Part shown: piece by piece, positions 8,313-14,507 of the stretch
How the letters are laid out: each line of letters opens with the position of its first letter
Position numbering within the stretch: the stretch's first letter is position 1
Source of the DNA: Bacteroidota bacterium
GTDB lineage: Bacteria > Bacteroidota > Bacteroidia > Bacteroidales > Bacteroidaceae
Length of the DNA stretch: 17,738 nt
Reading direction: 5' to 3'
NCBI GenBank assembly: GCA_023458215.1
Contig: JAEXAJ010000087.1
Coordinates: 1-17,738 of the forward strand
Translations under genes and position numbers: made by a program
The notes under the pieces: model-generated
Told to the model about the DNA's origin: nothing
Database searches by the model: none
The model's input: only the letters and a program-made list of their open reading frames with translations

Positions 8313-8365
8313 GTGACAAGCAGCACTCGCCCTGTGACGAATGACGTATTTCTGTGACGAATGAC
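8312..8365 (-). promoter_or_regulatory. Phased direct repeats, candidate LytTR operator
   Basis: CTGTGACGAATGAC occurs twice exactly (8332-8345 and 8352-8365), and a shorter third copy of the core TGTGAC lies at 8312. The three cores start at 8312, 8333 and 8353, a spacing of 21 and 20 bp, close to two helical turns. LytTR proteins bind direct repeats spaced by about two turns. The array lies about 65-115 bases upstream of the predicted receptor transcription start, a plausible activator position, and directly after the regulator's stop codon. Confidence 0.5.
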
Positions 8366-9264
8366 TAGCTTTCTACTGCATTCTCTATCAACGTTTTCAC
8401 CTCTTTGGCATAAGCTCTGGAAACCGGAACTTCTTCTTCGCAACCTTCCAACCGCAAACGATATCCCTGTGAGTTTCCATCTACTTTCACCACCTTTCGG
8501 ACACTCACCAAAAAGGCTCGATGGCAACGAATGATATAAGAGCAATCGGCTACCGCTTCTTCCGCCTGCTTCATCGTAACCCGCAATAATTTCTGAACGA
8601 TCTTTCCATCCTTGTCAGAATAGCAAGTCACCTTTACATAATTCCCCTCTGCTTCTGCATAAAGAAAATTATCAGCATTTACTTCCAGTACTTCTTTCGT
8701 CCCTCCTGAAAAGATTAAAACTTTCGGGCAGTCCTCTTCCGAAAATGAAATATTGTCCTCGGCCACCATCTTTTTCGAAAGAAAGAAATTCATTTCCGTC
8801 GCCTCTTTCAGGTTACGGGTTAACAACAAGTTCCGGTTCCACATCAAAAAGATGGTCGCAGGGAAAGGCGCCAATATCGCCACCCATAACATACAAACCA
8901 AAAACAAATACCAACTTAGCTCCAAATCATATAACCAAGAAGTATACAGCCAATTACCAACAGCTATCAATACACAATTCATTAATATATTAAGTAACTG
9001 CTTGCCTAACGTCCATCCTTGTTCCTTATAATAATTCGGAAAAAGGACAGGTAATACATAAACAAAGACTCCCAATGCCACGCCGGTTACCACCCCATAT
9101 CCCAATAAAATAAACAGTTTGTGTGCGTTATGCATTTGAGCAATTCCAAATGGTTGCAACAAATAAATAATCAGAAAAACGATAACCGAAGGTATTAATA
9201 CCGTCTTCCACCGTTGACAAAGGGCGGGATAAGGACTATGCAAAAGCTCTGTCAGTTTATTCAT
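8365..9264 (-). CDS. Membrane-anchored LytTR-family transcriptional regulator
   Basis: This encodes 299 aa. Four hydrophobic segments (about residues 21-42, 50-75, 88-108, 117-142) form an N-terminal membrane domain. A short linker follows, then a C-terminal LytTR DNA-binding domain (about 190-297) with FLYAEAEGNYVKV, IIRCHRAFLVSVRKVV and VPVSRAYAKEVK. There is no receiver domain, so it is not a standard two-component response regulator. The membrane segment may itself sense a signal or recruit the protein to the envelope. It has its own -7 box upstream and a terminator after its stop. The phased repeats and the TonB receptor operon directly downstream make it the likely regulator of that operon, by inference. 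Confidence 0.88.
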   Translation of the reverse strand: MNKLTELLHSPYPALCQRWKTVLIPSVIVFLIIYLLQPFGIAQMHNAHKLFILLGYGVVTGVALGVFVYVLPVLFPNYYKEQGWTLGKQLLNILMNCVLIAVGNWLYTSWLYDLELSWYLFLVCMLWVAILAPFPATIFLMWNRNLLLTRNLKEATEMNFFLSKKMVAEDNISFSEEDCPKVLIFSGGTKEVLEVNADNFLYAEAEGNYVKVTCYSDKDGKIVQKLLRVTMKQAEEAVADCSYIIRCHRAFLVSVRKVVKVDGNSQGYRLRLEGCEEEVPVSRAYAKEVKTLIENAVES

Positions 9265-9296
9265 TTTCGTTATATGTATGATATCGTAGATTATTG

Positions 9297-9304
9297 CAAA
9301 GATA
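9297..9304 (-). promoter_or_regulatory. Candidate promoter of the LytTR gene, -7 box TATCTTTG
   Basis: On the minus strand TATCTTTG matches TAnnTTTG exactly, 32 bases before the ATG at 9264. No well-spaced TTTG -33 box is evident; the nearest (9335-9332) is too far. Confidence 0.5.
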
Positions 9305-9412
9305 TGTAATATATTTGTAATATACAGATTGCAAAATCACGTATTTAGGATAAAAGTATAGAGTAATATGCATATTTTTATGTTATAAAACATATTTCTC
9401 ATAAACAATTCG

Positions 9413-9420
9413 TATCTTTG
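9413..9420 (+). promoter_or_regulatory. Candidate promoter of the 46-aa gene, -7 box TATCTTTG
   Basis: TATCTTTG followed by CAGTGTTAA is a perfect -7 match. A 16-base block (9414-9429) is repeated identically on the minus strand at 15066-15051, in front of the HU-like gene. A six-bp inverted repeat TATGTT/AACATA (9379-9394) lies just upstream. The divergent LytTR promoter is about 110 bases away. Confidence 0.55.
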
Positions 9421-9457
9421 CAGTGTTAATAGAGAAAACAATAAAGATGTAAAACCA

Positions 9458-9478
9458 GCTTTCCGAAACGCGGAGGGC
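9458..9478 (+). other. Hairpin in the 5' leader of the 46-aa gene
   Basis: GCTTTCCG (9458-9465) pairs with CGGAGGGC (9471-9478), including two wobbles, around AAACG. It ties up a GGAGGG sequence, the only Shine-Dalgarno-like motif in the leader. The A-rich run AAAAAACTAG follows. The shape recalls small riboswitch leaders, but the pseudoknot partner needed for a preQ1-I type fold is not seen. Confidence 0.3.
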
Positions 9479-9494
9479 AAAAAACTAGACGATT

Positions 9495-9635
9495 ATGAAA
9501 AAGAATGAAAATGAAATTATGATGTTACAGTACCGTATCAAACGCTATCAAGCAATGGGAAACGGAACTATGTGCCAGACCTTGAATGGCAAACTGCAAA
9601 AACTGCTTGCAAAGCAGTCTCAAATTACCATGTAA
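9495..9635 (+). CDS. Small basic protein of unknown function (46 aa)
   Basis: ATG 9495 to TAA 9633-9635 encodes 46 aa beginning MKKNENEIMMLQYRIKRYQ and ending LLAKQSQITM. It is predicted to be helical, basic and without a signal peptide or membrane segment. Support for a real gene comes from context: a -7 box and structured leader lie upstream, and a strong terminator lies 25 bases after the stop. The leader from the predicted start is about 65 bases. I do not recognise a domain. A small RNA carrying a short ORF is an alternative. Confidence 0.6.
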   Translation: MKKNENEIMMLQYRIKRYQAMGNGTMCQTLNGKLQKLLAKQSQITM

Positions 9636-9659
9636 ACAACACCTTTAAATAAAATGAAT

Positions 9660-9697
9660 AAGGGCGGAAGGCTGAAAAGTCTCCCGCCCTTTTCTTT
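9660..9697 (+). terminator. Terminator between the 46-aa gene and the convergent Fpg-like gene
   Basis: AAGGGCGGAAGGCT (9660-9673) pairs with AGTCTCCCGCCCTT (9678-9691), with wobbles, around GAAA. TTCTTT follows. In the reverse direction the same stem ends the Fpg-like gene, whose stop is at 9702, although the T-run on that side is poorer. Confidence 0.85.
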
Positions 9698-9701
9698 ATA
9701 T

Positions 9702-10535
9702 TCATTCCCCTATCTTCTGGCATTGCGGACAATAATAAACCGATCCTCCCAAATACGCCTCTTTCGCAATCACTCCTCCACAGCAGGGACAAGGATTTTT
9801 CCAGGTTTTGGCAGAAAGAATAGTTTTGTATCCGCCATAATTACCATAAAGGTCGGGCTGTGTATCACGGCCACCTTCAAAGGTCATTTCCATTAAAGTA
9901 TCCTTCAACGAGCCAAAAAGAATTTCTTTTTGGGAATCCGGTAGCTTCAGTACTTTCTGTTTCGGATGAATGCGAGCATTGAACAAAATATCCTGGGTTA
10001 CTCCGTTGCCTACTCCCGGAATACGTTGTTCGGTGGCAAGCAAGGCTTTGGCAGTCAAAGTATTTTTAGCTTCAATAAAGAGCTTTTCAAATTGTTTCTC
10101 CGTATAGTCTTCACTTAGAGGAGAGATACTATCACGACTTATTTTATAATACTTATTATCAATGACATCATTTAGATAAACATTGATAAAGCCATACATG
10201 GCAACTGTAAAAACAAGAAACGATTCATCAGCGAAAGTGAGCAATAGCTGATAGTTAGCCGGGACTTTATCACCCGAATTATAATAACGGACAATAACTC
10301 CATCACCTATATTCATCGTCACATTATCAGAAAGATAAAAATCAACAAACATACCATATCCTTTGGATGATAAGATAGTCTTACCAACCAATAACTTACC
10401 ATATCCTAACGGATCACTATTGTAAAACGTAAACTTATGCGGTTTGGTAGCATTGAACACTTGTGTAATCGTCTTTCCAGCCAAAACATGATTAATCTGT
10501 TTACTCAGTGTGAGAACTTCAGGCAACTCTAACAT
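9702..10535 (-). CDS. Fpg/Nei-family protein lacking the catalytic N-terminal proline
   Basis: This encodes 277 aa, the length of formamidopyrimidine-DNA glycosylase or endonuclease VIII. The fold markers are present: the ELPEV start, a lysine in SSKGYG (K58, at the Fpg K57 position), a helix-two-turn-helix region (about 160-191, KALLATEQRIPGVGNGVTQDIL), and a zinc finger with C249, C252, C269 and C272. The N-terminus is M-L-E-L-P-E rather than M-P-E-L-P-E, so the nucleophilic proline is absent, and the DNA-contacting arginine of the finger is replaced (GGSVYYC). Active Fpg/Nei chemistry is therefore doubtful; damage binding or a different reaction is possible. I recall proteins starting MIELPE in other bacteria, so this is probably a conserved subfamily. 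It lies 9 bases after the AraC-type gene, in one operon. Confidence 0.82.
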   Translation of the reverse strand: MLELPEVLTLSKQINHVLAGKTITQVFNATKPHKFTFYNSDPLGYGKLLVGKTILSSKGYGMFVDFYLSDNVTMNIGDGVIVRYYNSGDKVPANYQLLLTFADESFLVFTVAMYGFINVYLNDVIDNKYYKISRDSISPLSEDYTEKQFEKLFIEAKNTLTAKALLATEQRIPGVGNGVTQDILFNARIHPKQKVLKLPDSQKEILFGSLKDTLMEMTFEGGRDTQPDLYGNYGGYKTILSAKTWKNPCPCCGGVIAKEAYLGGSVYYCPQCQKIGE

Positions 10536-10544
10536 AATATTCTT

Positions 10545-11684
10545 TTATTTTTGATTATCAATTGGGATATAGATTTCTGTCAATAATTCATCAATAGCCG
10601 TCCCACTTGGGGTATTGCAATATACTTCAAACGTTAACGGCTGCTTCTGATAATATCCACTTCTTGGAAACCATTTCTCATAAATCATTTTATAAAAGTC
10701 GGGCAACTCTGCGTAACTTCCCTTATAACTAAAGACTGCGTACATACCACCGGGGATTTCTTGTATAGAAAACCTGCCTTTATGACTCAGCTCATCAACC
10801 GGCATTATTCCGATATAAAATCTAGATTGGTCTATCGGTGTTATGAATGGATTATCCAAACTGATACTTACAAAATGGTTCTTTGCATCCTGCTTCAGAT
10901 ACTTTTCTTTATAAGAAACCAGTTCCTTCCAAATATTGGTATAAGCACGTTTGCTATGAAAAGTATTACCTACTTCCAAACAAATCACCTTTTGAGTATT
11001 GATGCGTTTTATCTTCGGCACAGGCAGACTATCAGATATGGATTGAATCTCTATGGATTTATATTTCGCCCGATAATCGGACATAGAAAGCCCGAAATGC
11101 TTCTTAAAAGCTTTTGCCAAACTGAATTTAGTTTGGTAGTTAGTCTGTTCGCGTATTTTTTCAATAGATTGCCCTGTAACAATAAGCAAATGGGCTATAT
11201 ATTCCAGACGCAAGCGCTGAATATAGGTACCAACGTTTTCTCCGGTAACGTTCTTGAAAACTTTTCTAAAATGATAGAACGACAAATTAACCATTTCGGC
11301 TAGTTGTTCGGGAGTAAGATCTAAAAAAAGATTCTTATTGATATAAGCCTTTACTCGGTCGATGGCTGCATGGTGTACACTTTGCGTATCCTCCATCTGA
11401 CGCCAACGTCTGAGAGTCGGTAACCGTTTATTCAAGAGCACCCTTAATTCTTGCGGAGTATAATTCGTACCCGAATACCAATTATATTTATCTGTGTATT
11501 TCACCCAAATATCAACCATGTCATTCATGGAAATATCAACTATATACTCTCCGTTTTTCAGGCAATAATAACAATACTCATCACTACGGGAGTGATCAGC
11601 ATTCGTTCCCATATATTCCTCAATGTCGAAACGAAGAGGCATTCCACAACTTTGGCAATATTGTTTATCTACTATCTGATCCAT
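10545..11684 (-). CDS. Zinc-ribbon / AraC HTH / GyrI-like fusion transcriptional regulator
   Basis: This encodes 379 aa in three parts. Residues 1-95 form a putative zinc ribbon with C10, C13, C38 and C41 (QYCQSCGMPL, YCYYCLKNG). Residues about 105-206 are an AraC-type double helix-turn-helix (LTPEQLAEMVNLSFYHFRKVF, then TKFSLAKAFKKHFGLSMSDYR). Residues about 225-376 resemble a GyrI/Rob-type effector-binding domain (YIGIMPVDE, IPGGMYAVFSYKGSY, PLTFEVYCN). Rob- and BmrR-like effector domains bind small hydrophobic or cationic compounds, so drug or stress sensing is plausible. The downstream Fpg-like gene is 9 bases away and probably its target or partner. The start is fixed by the need for C10 and by the lack of an earlier sensible start. 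Confidence 0.85.
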   Translation of the reverse strand: MDQIVDKQYCQSCGMPLRFDIEEYMGTNADHSRSDEYCYYCLKNGEYIVDISMNDMVDIWVKYTDKYNWYSGTNYTPQELRVLLNKRLPTLRRWRQMEDTQSVHHAAIDRVKAYINKNLFLDLTPEQLAEMVNLSFYHFRKVFKNVTGENVGTYIQRLRLEYIAHLLIVTGQSIEKIREQTNYQTKFSLAKAFKKHFGLSMSDYRAKYKSIEIQSISDSLPVPKIKRINTQKVICLEVGNTFHSKRAYTNIWKELVSYKEKYLKQDAKNHFVSISLDNPFITPIDQSRFYIGIMPVDELSHKGRFSIQEIPGGMYAVFSYKGSYAELPDFYKMIYEKWFPRSGYYQKQPLTFEVYCNTPSGTAIDELLTEIYIPIDNQK

Positions 11685-11688
11685 TCCA

Positions 11689-11696
11689 CAAAAATA
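11689..11696 (-). promoter_or_regulatory. Candidate promoter of the AraC-type regulator, -7 box TATTTTTG
   Basis: On the minus strand TATTTTTG matches TAnnTTTG and ends only 4 bases before the ATG at 11684. If used, transcription would begin at or next to the start codon, giving a leaderless or nearly leaderless mRNA. Confidence 0.4.
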
Positions 11697-11697
11697 C

Positions 11698-11735
11698 GAT
11701 GCCTATCTCAGATTTAGTTATCCGAAATAGGCATC
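11698..11735. promoter_or_regulatory. 14-bp inverted repeat next to the AraC-type gene promoter
   Basis: GATGCCTATCTCAG (11698-11711) and CCGAAATAGGCATC (11722-11735) are reverse complements with two mismatches, separated by 10 bases. The element abuts the upstream edge of the -7 box and covers the -33 region. It could be an operator for the regulator or a terminator for the AT-rich cluster that reads toward it. Confidence 0.45.
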
Positions 11736-11784
11736 TTTATAGTTTCCTCAATAATAATATGAATTATTGGGTAAAAAGGGAAGG

Positions 11785-12061
11785 TTAGATTTTATAAAGC
11801 CTTGCTTTTTTGAAAAGCTGATAAATTAATAATTCATAATATATTTCACTATAAACATCATGATTAGATGATAGCCTCCTTTTTATATCTTCATACTCCT
11901 CTTTTGGATAATCATTGAACTATAAATTGAATTGCATTCTATCTTTTATAAAATTTGCATCTTTAATCCTTTCTTTTTATAATATTGAGCAATAACTTCC
12001 ACTCTTGTTCAATAATTTCCATTCCCCTTTAAACTGACATATTCAAAGCATCATTTTTCAT
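11785..12061 (-). pseudogene. Decayed short gene downstream of the membrane-protein pair
   Basis: Starting from ATG 12061 (MKNDALNMSV), one reading path keeps protein-like sequence to TAA 11785-11787. It needs two in-frame stops to be ignored and one frameshift. The pieces are RGMEIIEQEWKLLLNIIKRK, then after the shift RIKDANFIKDRMQFNL, then a tail with FNDYPKEEYEDIKRRL, NHDVYSEIYYELLIYQ and LFKKARLYKI. The span of 277 bases is 92 codons plus one base, as expected for a single indel. It begins 10 bases after the stop of the preceding membrane gene, so it was probably the last gene of that operon. The product looks soluble and helical. I do not recognise it. Confidence 0.5.
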
Positions 12062-12071
12062 AATAGTTATT

Positions 12072-12551
12072 TTAAAAGCAAATTATATCATTTTTCTTAA
12101 TTATAATTCGCTTAATGATTTCAGATCTAATTTTTAACAACTTTTTTATTCTAAAACATGTTAAGATAAATTCAAAACTTCGCTTTTTTATTTTATTTTT
12201 ATCAAAGACTAATAAGCCACTTTTCAATATAGGAAGAGCATTATCAAGTGCCAAATAAGCCAATATGCCTCTTAAAAAAATATCCAATAATCCATATTCT
12301 ATAATAGTAGTATTAAGAATACAAACATCATTATACACTATAAAAATAGCGCAAAGTAAGTAAAAAGAAGCATTTGTAATGCATGAAAAATCCTTATCAG
12401 AGATTATTTCATTTTTTGACATTGAAAAAATATTAACACATATAAATTTAACAATATTACCTCCCAATAATTTAACAAACAGAAATACAGCTAATAAAAC
12501 CAGATACACATAAACTTGAGATAAAAGAAAACATACTACCATCAGTATCAT
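12072..12551 (-). CDS. Small membrane protein of unknown function (159 aa)
   Basis: ATG 12551 overlaps the TGA of the upstream gene (ATGA), a classical translational coupling arrangement. The protein has several hydrophobic stretches (about residues 1-30, 60-80 and 85-105) and a very basic C-terminal tail (FRIKKLLKIRSEIIKRIIIKK), so it is probably a multi-pass inner-membrane protein with a cytoplasmic tail. The region is much richer in A+T than its surroundings, and an open frame of this length is notable in such DNA. I recognise no family. A bacteriocin-, transport- or immunity-related role would be guesswork. Confidence 0.5.
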   Translation of the reverse strand: MILMVVCFLLSQVYVYLVLLAVFLFVKLLGGNIVKFICVNIFSMSKNEIISDKDFSCITNASFYLLCAIFIVYNDVCILNTTIIEYGLLDIFLRGILAYLALDNALPILKSGLLVFDKNKIKKRSFEFILTCFRIKKLLKIRSEIIKRIIIKKNDIICF

Positions 12552-12859
12552 AACAATAAAAATAAAAAATATGCAATAGATATTATTGTCACTATTTCTG
12601 GTAATATAATTTTCACTAATAAAATAGGTAATTCAGCAATAGCTACACAAATACTATGATTACCAAAAACAATTGTAATCCCTATCACACATGTTAGATA
12701 GAGAAGTAAATAATTTCCCCATGGATAAAAAAAGATAAATGCTTTCTGTATCGGTTCTTTAGAAAAATAAAAAGATAATATAGTCATCGCAAAAAATGGG
12801 ATAAATCCCATTACAATATGTTTTCTCTTAGCTTTTATATTATATATCAATTGATTCAT
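12548..12859 (-). CDS. Small membrane protein of unknown function (103 aa)
   Basis: ATG 12859 begins MNQLIYNIKAKRKHIVMGF. A GTG 24 bases upstream is an alternative start but would overlap the preceding open frame, whose TAA (12861-12863) lies one base before this ATG. After a basic N-terminus come three hydrophobic segments (about residues 15-33, 40-60 and 70-103), so it is predicted to be an inner-membrane protein. It overlaps the next gene by four bases. Its base composition is strongly AT-rich like that of its partner. No family is recognised. Confidence 0.5.
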   Translation of the reverse strand: MNQLIYNIKAKRKHIVMGFIPFFAMTILSFYFSKEPIQKAFIFFYPWGNYLLLYLTCVIGITIVFGNHSICVAIAELPILLVKIILPEIVTIISIAYFLFLLL

Positions 12860-12860
12860 A

Positions 12861-13013
12861 TTATTCTTTGTTAAGAATGTCACGAAAAGACATTAATGGC
12901 AAAATAAAATATAAATTATGAGAATCAAACAATGAATTTTCAATTTTTACAAAAAACGACTTAAAAAAGAATAGTAGAACATTTACAATACAAACTATCT
13001 TATAATTTTCAAT
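12861..13013 (-). pseudogene. Open frame without a normal start, upstream of the membrane-protein pair
   Basis: Fifty codons are open and end in TAA one base before the next gene's ATG, with protein-like ends (SFFVKIENSLFDSH, LYFILPLMSFRDILNKE). There is no ATG before codon 41, and in-frame stops lie upstream (13014-13016 and 13059-13061). This looks like the 3' end of a truncated or frameshifted gene that headed the same operon. It may also be a chance open frame in AT-rich DNA. Confidence 0.35.
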
Positions 13014-13248
13014 TTATAAGCATACTTCTTTGCTACCTATTTTTTTAACACTTGACGTTTATTCAATATTAGGCATATTTTTCTCTTTATTCCATAAAAA
13101 CTCAAATAAACTTTTGGCAGGTACAATAGATTTTCTCGTATTTGCATATATCATAACTCTTAAAATAAAACACTTTATTTCTATGTTTATTAGCTTGATA
13201 TTCATAGTGGCAAATTTGCAATCTAAATCCAAAATTATTAAATGAAAG
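13006..13248 (+). other. AT-rich stretch with an open membrane-like frame on the plus strand
   Basis: The plus strand is open from 13006 to a TGA at about 13246 with no ATG near the start (TTG 13030 is possible). It encodes three hydrophobic segments, beginning LLPIFLTLDVYSILGIFF and continuing KLLAGTIDFLVFAYIITL. The pattern loosely recalls the C-terminal part of MauE/DoxX-type membrane proteins. An antisense frame is also open over 13059-13259. Either could be a gene remnant or chance. From 13249 to 13331 I see nothing further. Confidence 0.2.
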
Positions 13249-13331
13249 ACTCTCTTCATAAAAAAACTAATATATAAATGAAGTCAAGCTATCCAATCGT
13301 TGGAAAATCAAGTTCAACTCCAAAATGAGAA

Positions 13332-14192
13332 TTATTGATATTGACGACTAATCCCAAACAAAGACTTCAAACCATCATAAATTCCCGGAAGAGCGATAGT
13401 ACCATGTGTTTCTTCGGGGAACTTTCTTGAAATAACACGTAAATGCTGCTTTTCCATACCGGGAACTATCGTTTCCAAAAAGCTATCCACCAACGGAAAA
13501 TGTATCAAGTTCTTTCCCGGTCGTGGCTGAGTAGCAAACCCTACATACAACTGTTTTCCGGAGAAATCACTCATCTTAATTTTCTCCTCTGTCTGTTTCA
13601 TAAAATATCCCTGGTCCCACCATAAACTAGGGTCCAACGCCATATAAGTATCAAAAGCTTCAGGATGAGTCAACAAAACATGAAGAGTAAATAGTCCGGC
13701 ATACGAATGCCCCACCAGGAAATTCTGTCCGTCAACTGGAAACTGTTTCTCTATTTCAGGTCGCAACTCCTCTATCAAAAAACGATAAAACAGTTCCGCT
13801 CCACCACCTTCCTGCTTTTCGCCGGCATGAACAGTCCCATCGCGACGCGCGGCAGAGCTTGTGGGTGTCAAGTCCCTCGTTCTATCTGTATTCAGCACTG
13901 CCACCACTATACACGGAGGTAATGATGATACTTTGGAAGATGAAAACATACGGGTAAAGCCAACAACTGAATGAAAAAAAGAATCACCGTCCAACAAATA
14001 AAGAACCGGATAACTCCTCTCCGATTCTCCCGGCTGAGTTTCCGGCTTATAAATCCAATAATCTCTCTCTTCATTCAATACTTGCGAAAATATACAATAA
14101 CGTGTACCTATAGATATTGTCTCCTGAGCTTTCGTCGGAAAGAAAAACATGCCGCCAACCAACATTATAAACAGTATATGCAAACCTTTCAT
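13332..14192 (-). CDS. Secreted alpha/beta-hydrolase esterase (putative esterase / IroE-Fes-like family)
   Basis: This encodes 286 aa. The signal peptide MKGLHILFIMLVGGMFFFPTKAQ is followed by an alpha/beta-hydrolase fold. YPVLYLLDGDSFFH (about 61-74) is the typical strand and DGD turn of the putative-esterase family. The nucleophile is S163 in VGHSYAGLF. D187 in MALDPSLWW is near the fold's third strand, and H263 in EETHGTIALPG fits the catalytic histidine. Relatives hydrolyse esters such as siderophore, acyl or carbohydrate esters; the substrate here is unknown. It stands alone between the AT-rich cluster and the HU/smalltalk locus, with its own -7-like box (GACCTTTG at 14221-14214). Its base composition returns to that of the rest of the window. 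Confidence 0.88.
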   Translation of the reverse strand: MKGLHILFIMLVGGMFFFPTKAQETISIGTRYCIFSQVLNEERDYWIYKPETQPGESERSYPVLYLLDGDSFFHSVVGFTRMFSSSKVSSLPPCIVVAVLNTDRTRDLTPTSSAARRDGTVHAGEKQEGGGAELFYRFLIEELRPEIEKQFPVDGQNFLVGHSYAGLFTLHVLLTHPEAFDTYMALDPSLWWDQGYFMKQTEEKIKMSDFSGKQLYVGFATQPRPGKNLIHFPLVDSFLETIVPGMEKQHLRVISRKFPEETHGTIALPGIYDGLKSLFGISRQYQ

Positions 14193-14213
14193 TCAATTCA
14201 TTTTTTGAGTTTA

Positions 14214-14258
14214 CAAAGGTCGGAGAAAATATCCTATCCTCCTATCCCTATTTTTAGG
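14214..14258 (-). promoter_or_regulatory. Esterase promoter region with TATCC repeats
   Basis: The minus-strand GACCTTTG (14221-14214) differs from TAnnTTTG by one base and lies 22 bases before the start. Directly upstream are three copies of TATCC on the plus strand (14230, 14235, 14243) and a small CCTA/TAGG dyad (14247-14258), possibly a regulator site. Confidence 0.35.
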
Positions 14259-14280
14259 TATAATAGCATACTATATACAA

Positions 14281-14319
14281 GAAAATCCTTGAGCCTCTTT
14301 ATTAAGTTCAAGGATTTTC
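14281..14319 (-). terminator. Terminator-like inverted repeat after the HU/smalltalk genes
   Basis: A perfect 12-bp inverted repeat, GAAAATCCTTGA (14281-14292) and TCAAGGATTTTC (14308-14319), surrounds a 15-base loop. The T-run after it is short on either strand, but it is placed about 70 bases after the smalltalk stop. Confidence 0.6.
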
Positions 14320-14389
14320 CTTATCATACTCATTTAGTAATAAGTCTATCACTTATTTCCTAGAGTTAGTCCACTCATCATTTAACCAT

Positions 14390-14485
14390 CTAACCCCTCG
14401 AATTAACGCCAAGTGCTCCTAAAACAGCAGTAGCTACGGCGACTAAGACTTTCAAGATATTAGTCCAAACTGTTTTTTTCTTCAT
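14390..14485 (-). CDS. Smalltalk protein (31 aa)
   Basis: ATG 14485 to TAG 14390-14392 encodes 31 aa beginning MKKKTVWTNILKVLVAVATA, then VLGALGVNSRG. A short basic start followed by one hydrophobic helix and a GV ending matches the tiny Bacteroidales ORFs annotated as 'smalltalk protein', which typically sit just downstream of an HU-like gene. Here it starts 22 bases after the HU-like stop. It is predicted to be a single-span membrane peptide. Its function is not known. The N-acetylmuramoyl-L-alanine amidase gene that I recall often accompanying this pair is not seen here. Confidence 0.8.
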   Translation of the reverse strand: MKKKTVWTNILKVLVAVATAVLGALGVNSRG

Positions 14486-14507
14486 AATTTAATTATTCAT
14501 TAATCCA

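Noticed and set aside
9441..9494. preQ1-I riboswitch upstream of the 46-aa gene
   Set aside because: The hairpin and A-rich CTAG tail look suggestive, but the loop offers no partner for the pseudoknot and the downstream gene is not a queuosine gene.
14230..14247. CRISPR-like or tandem repeat array
   Set aside because: Only three 5-base TATCC copies at uneven spacing are present. No CRISPR structure occurs anywhere in the window.
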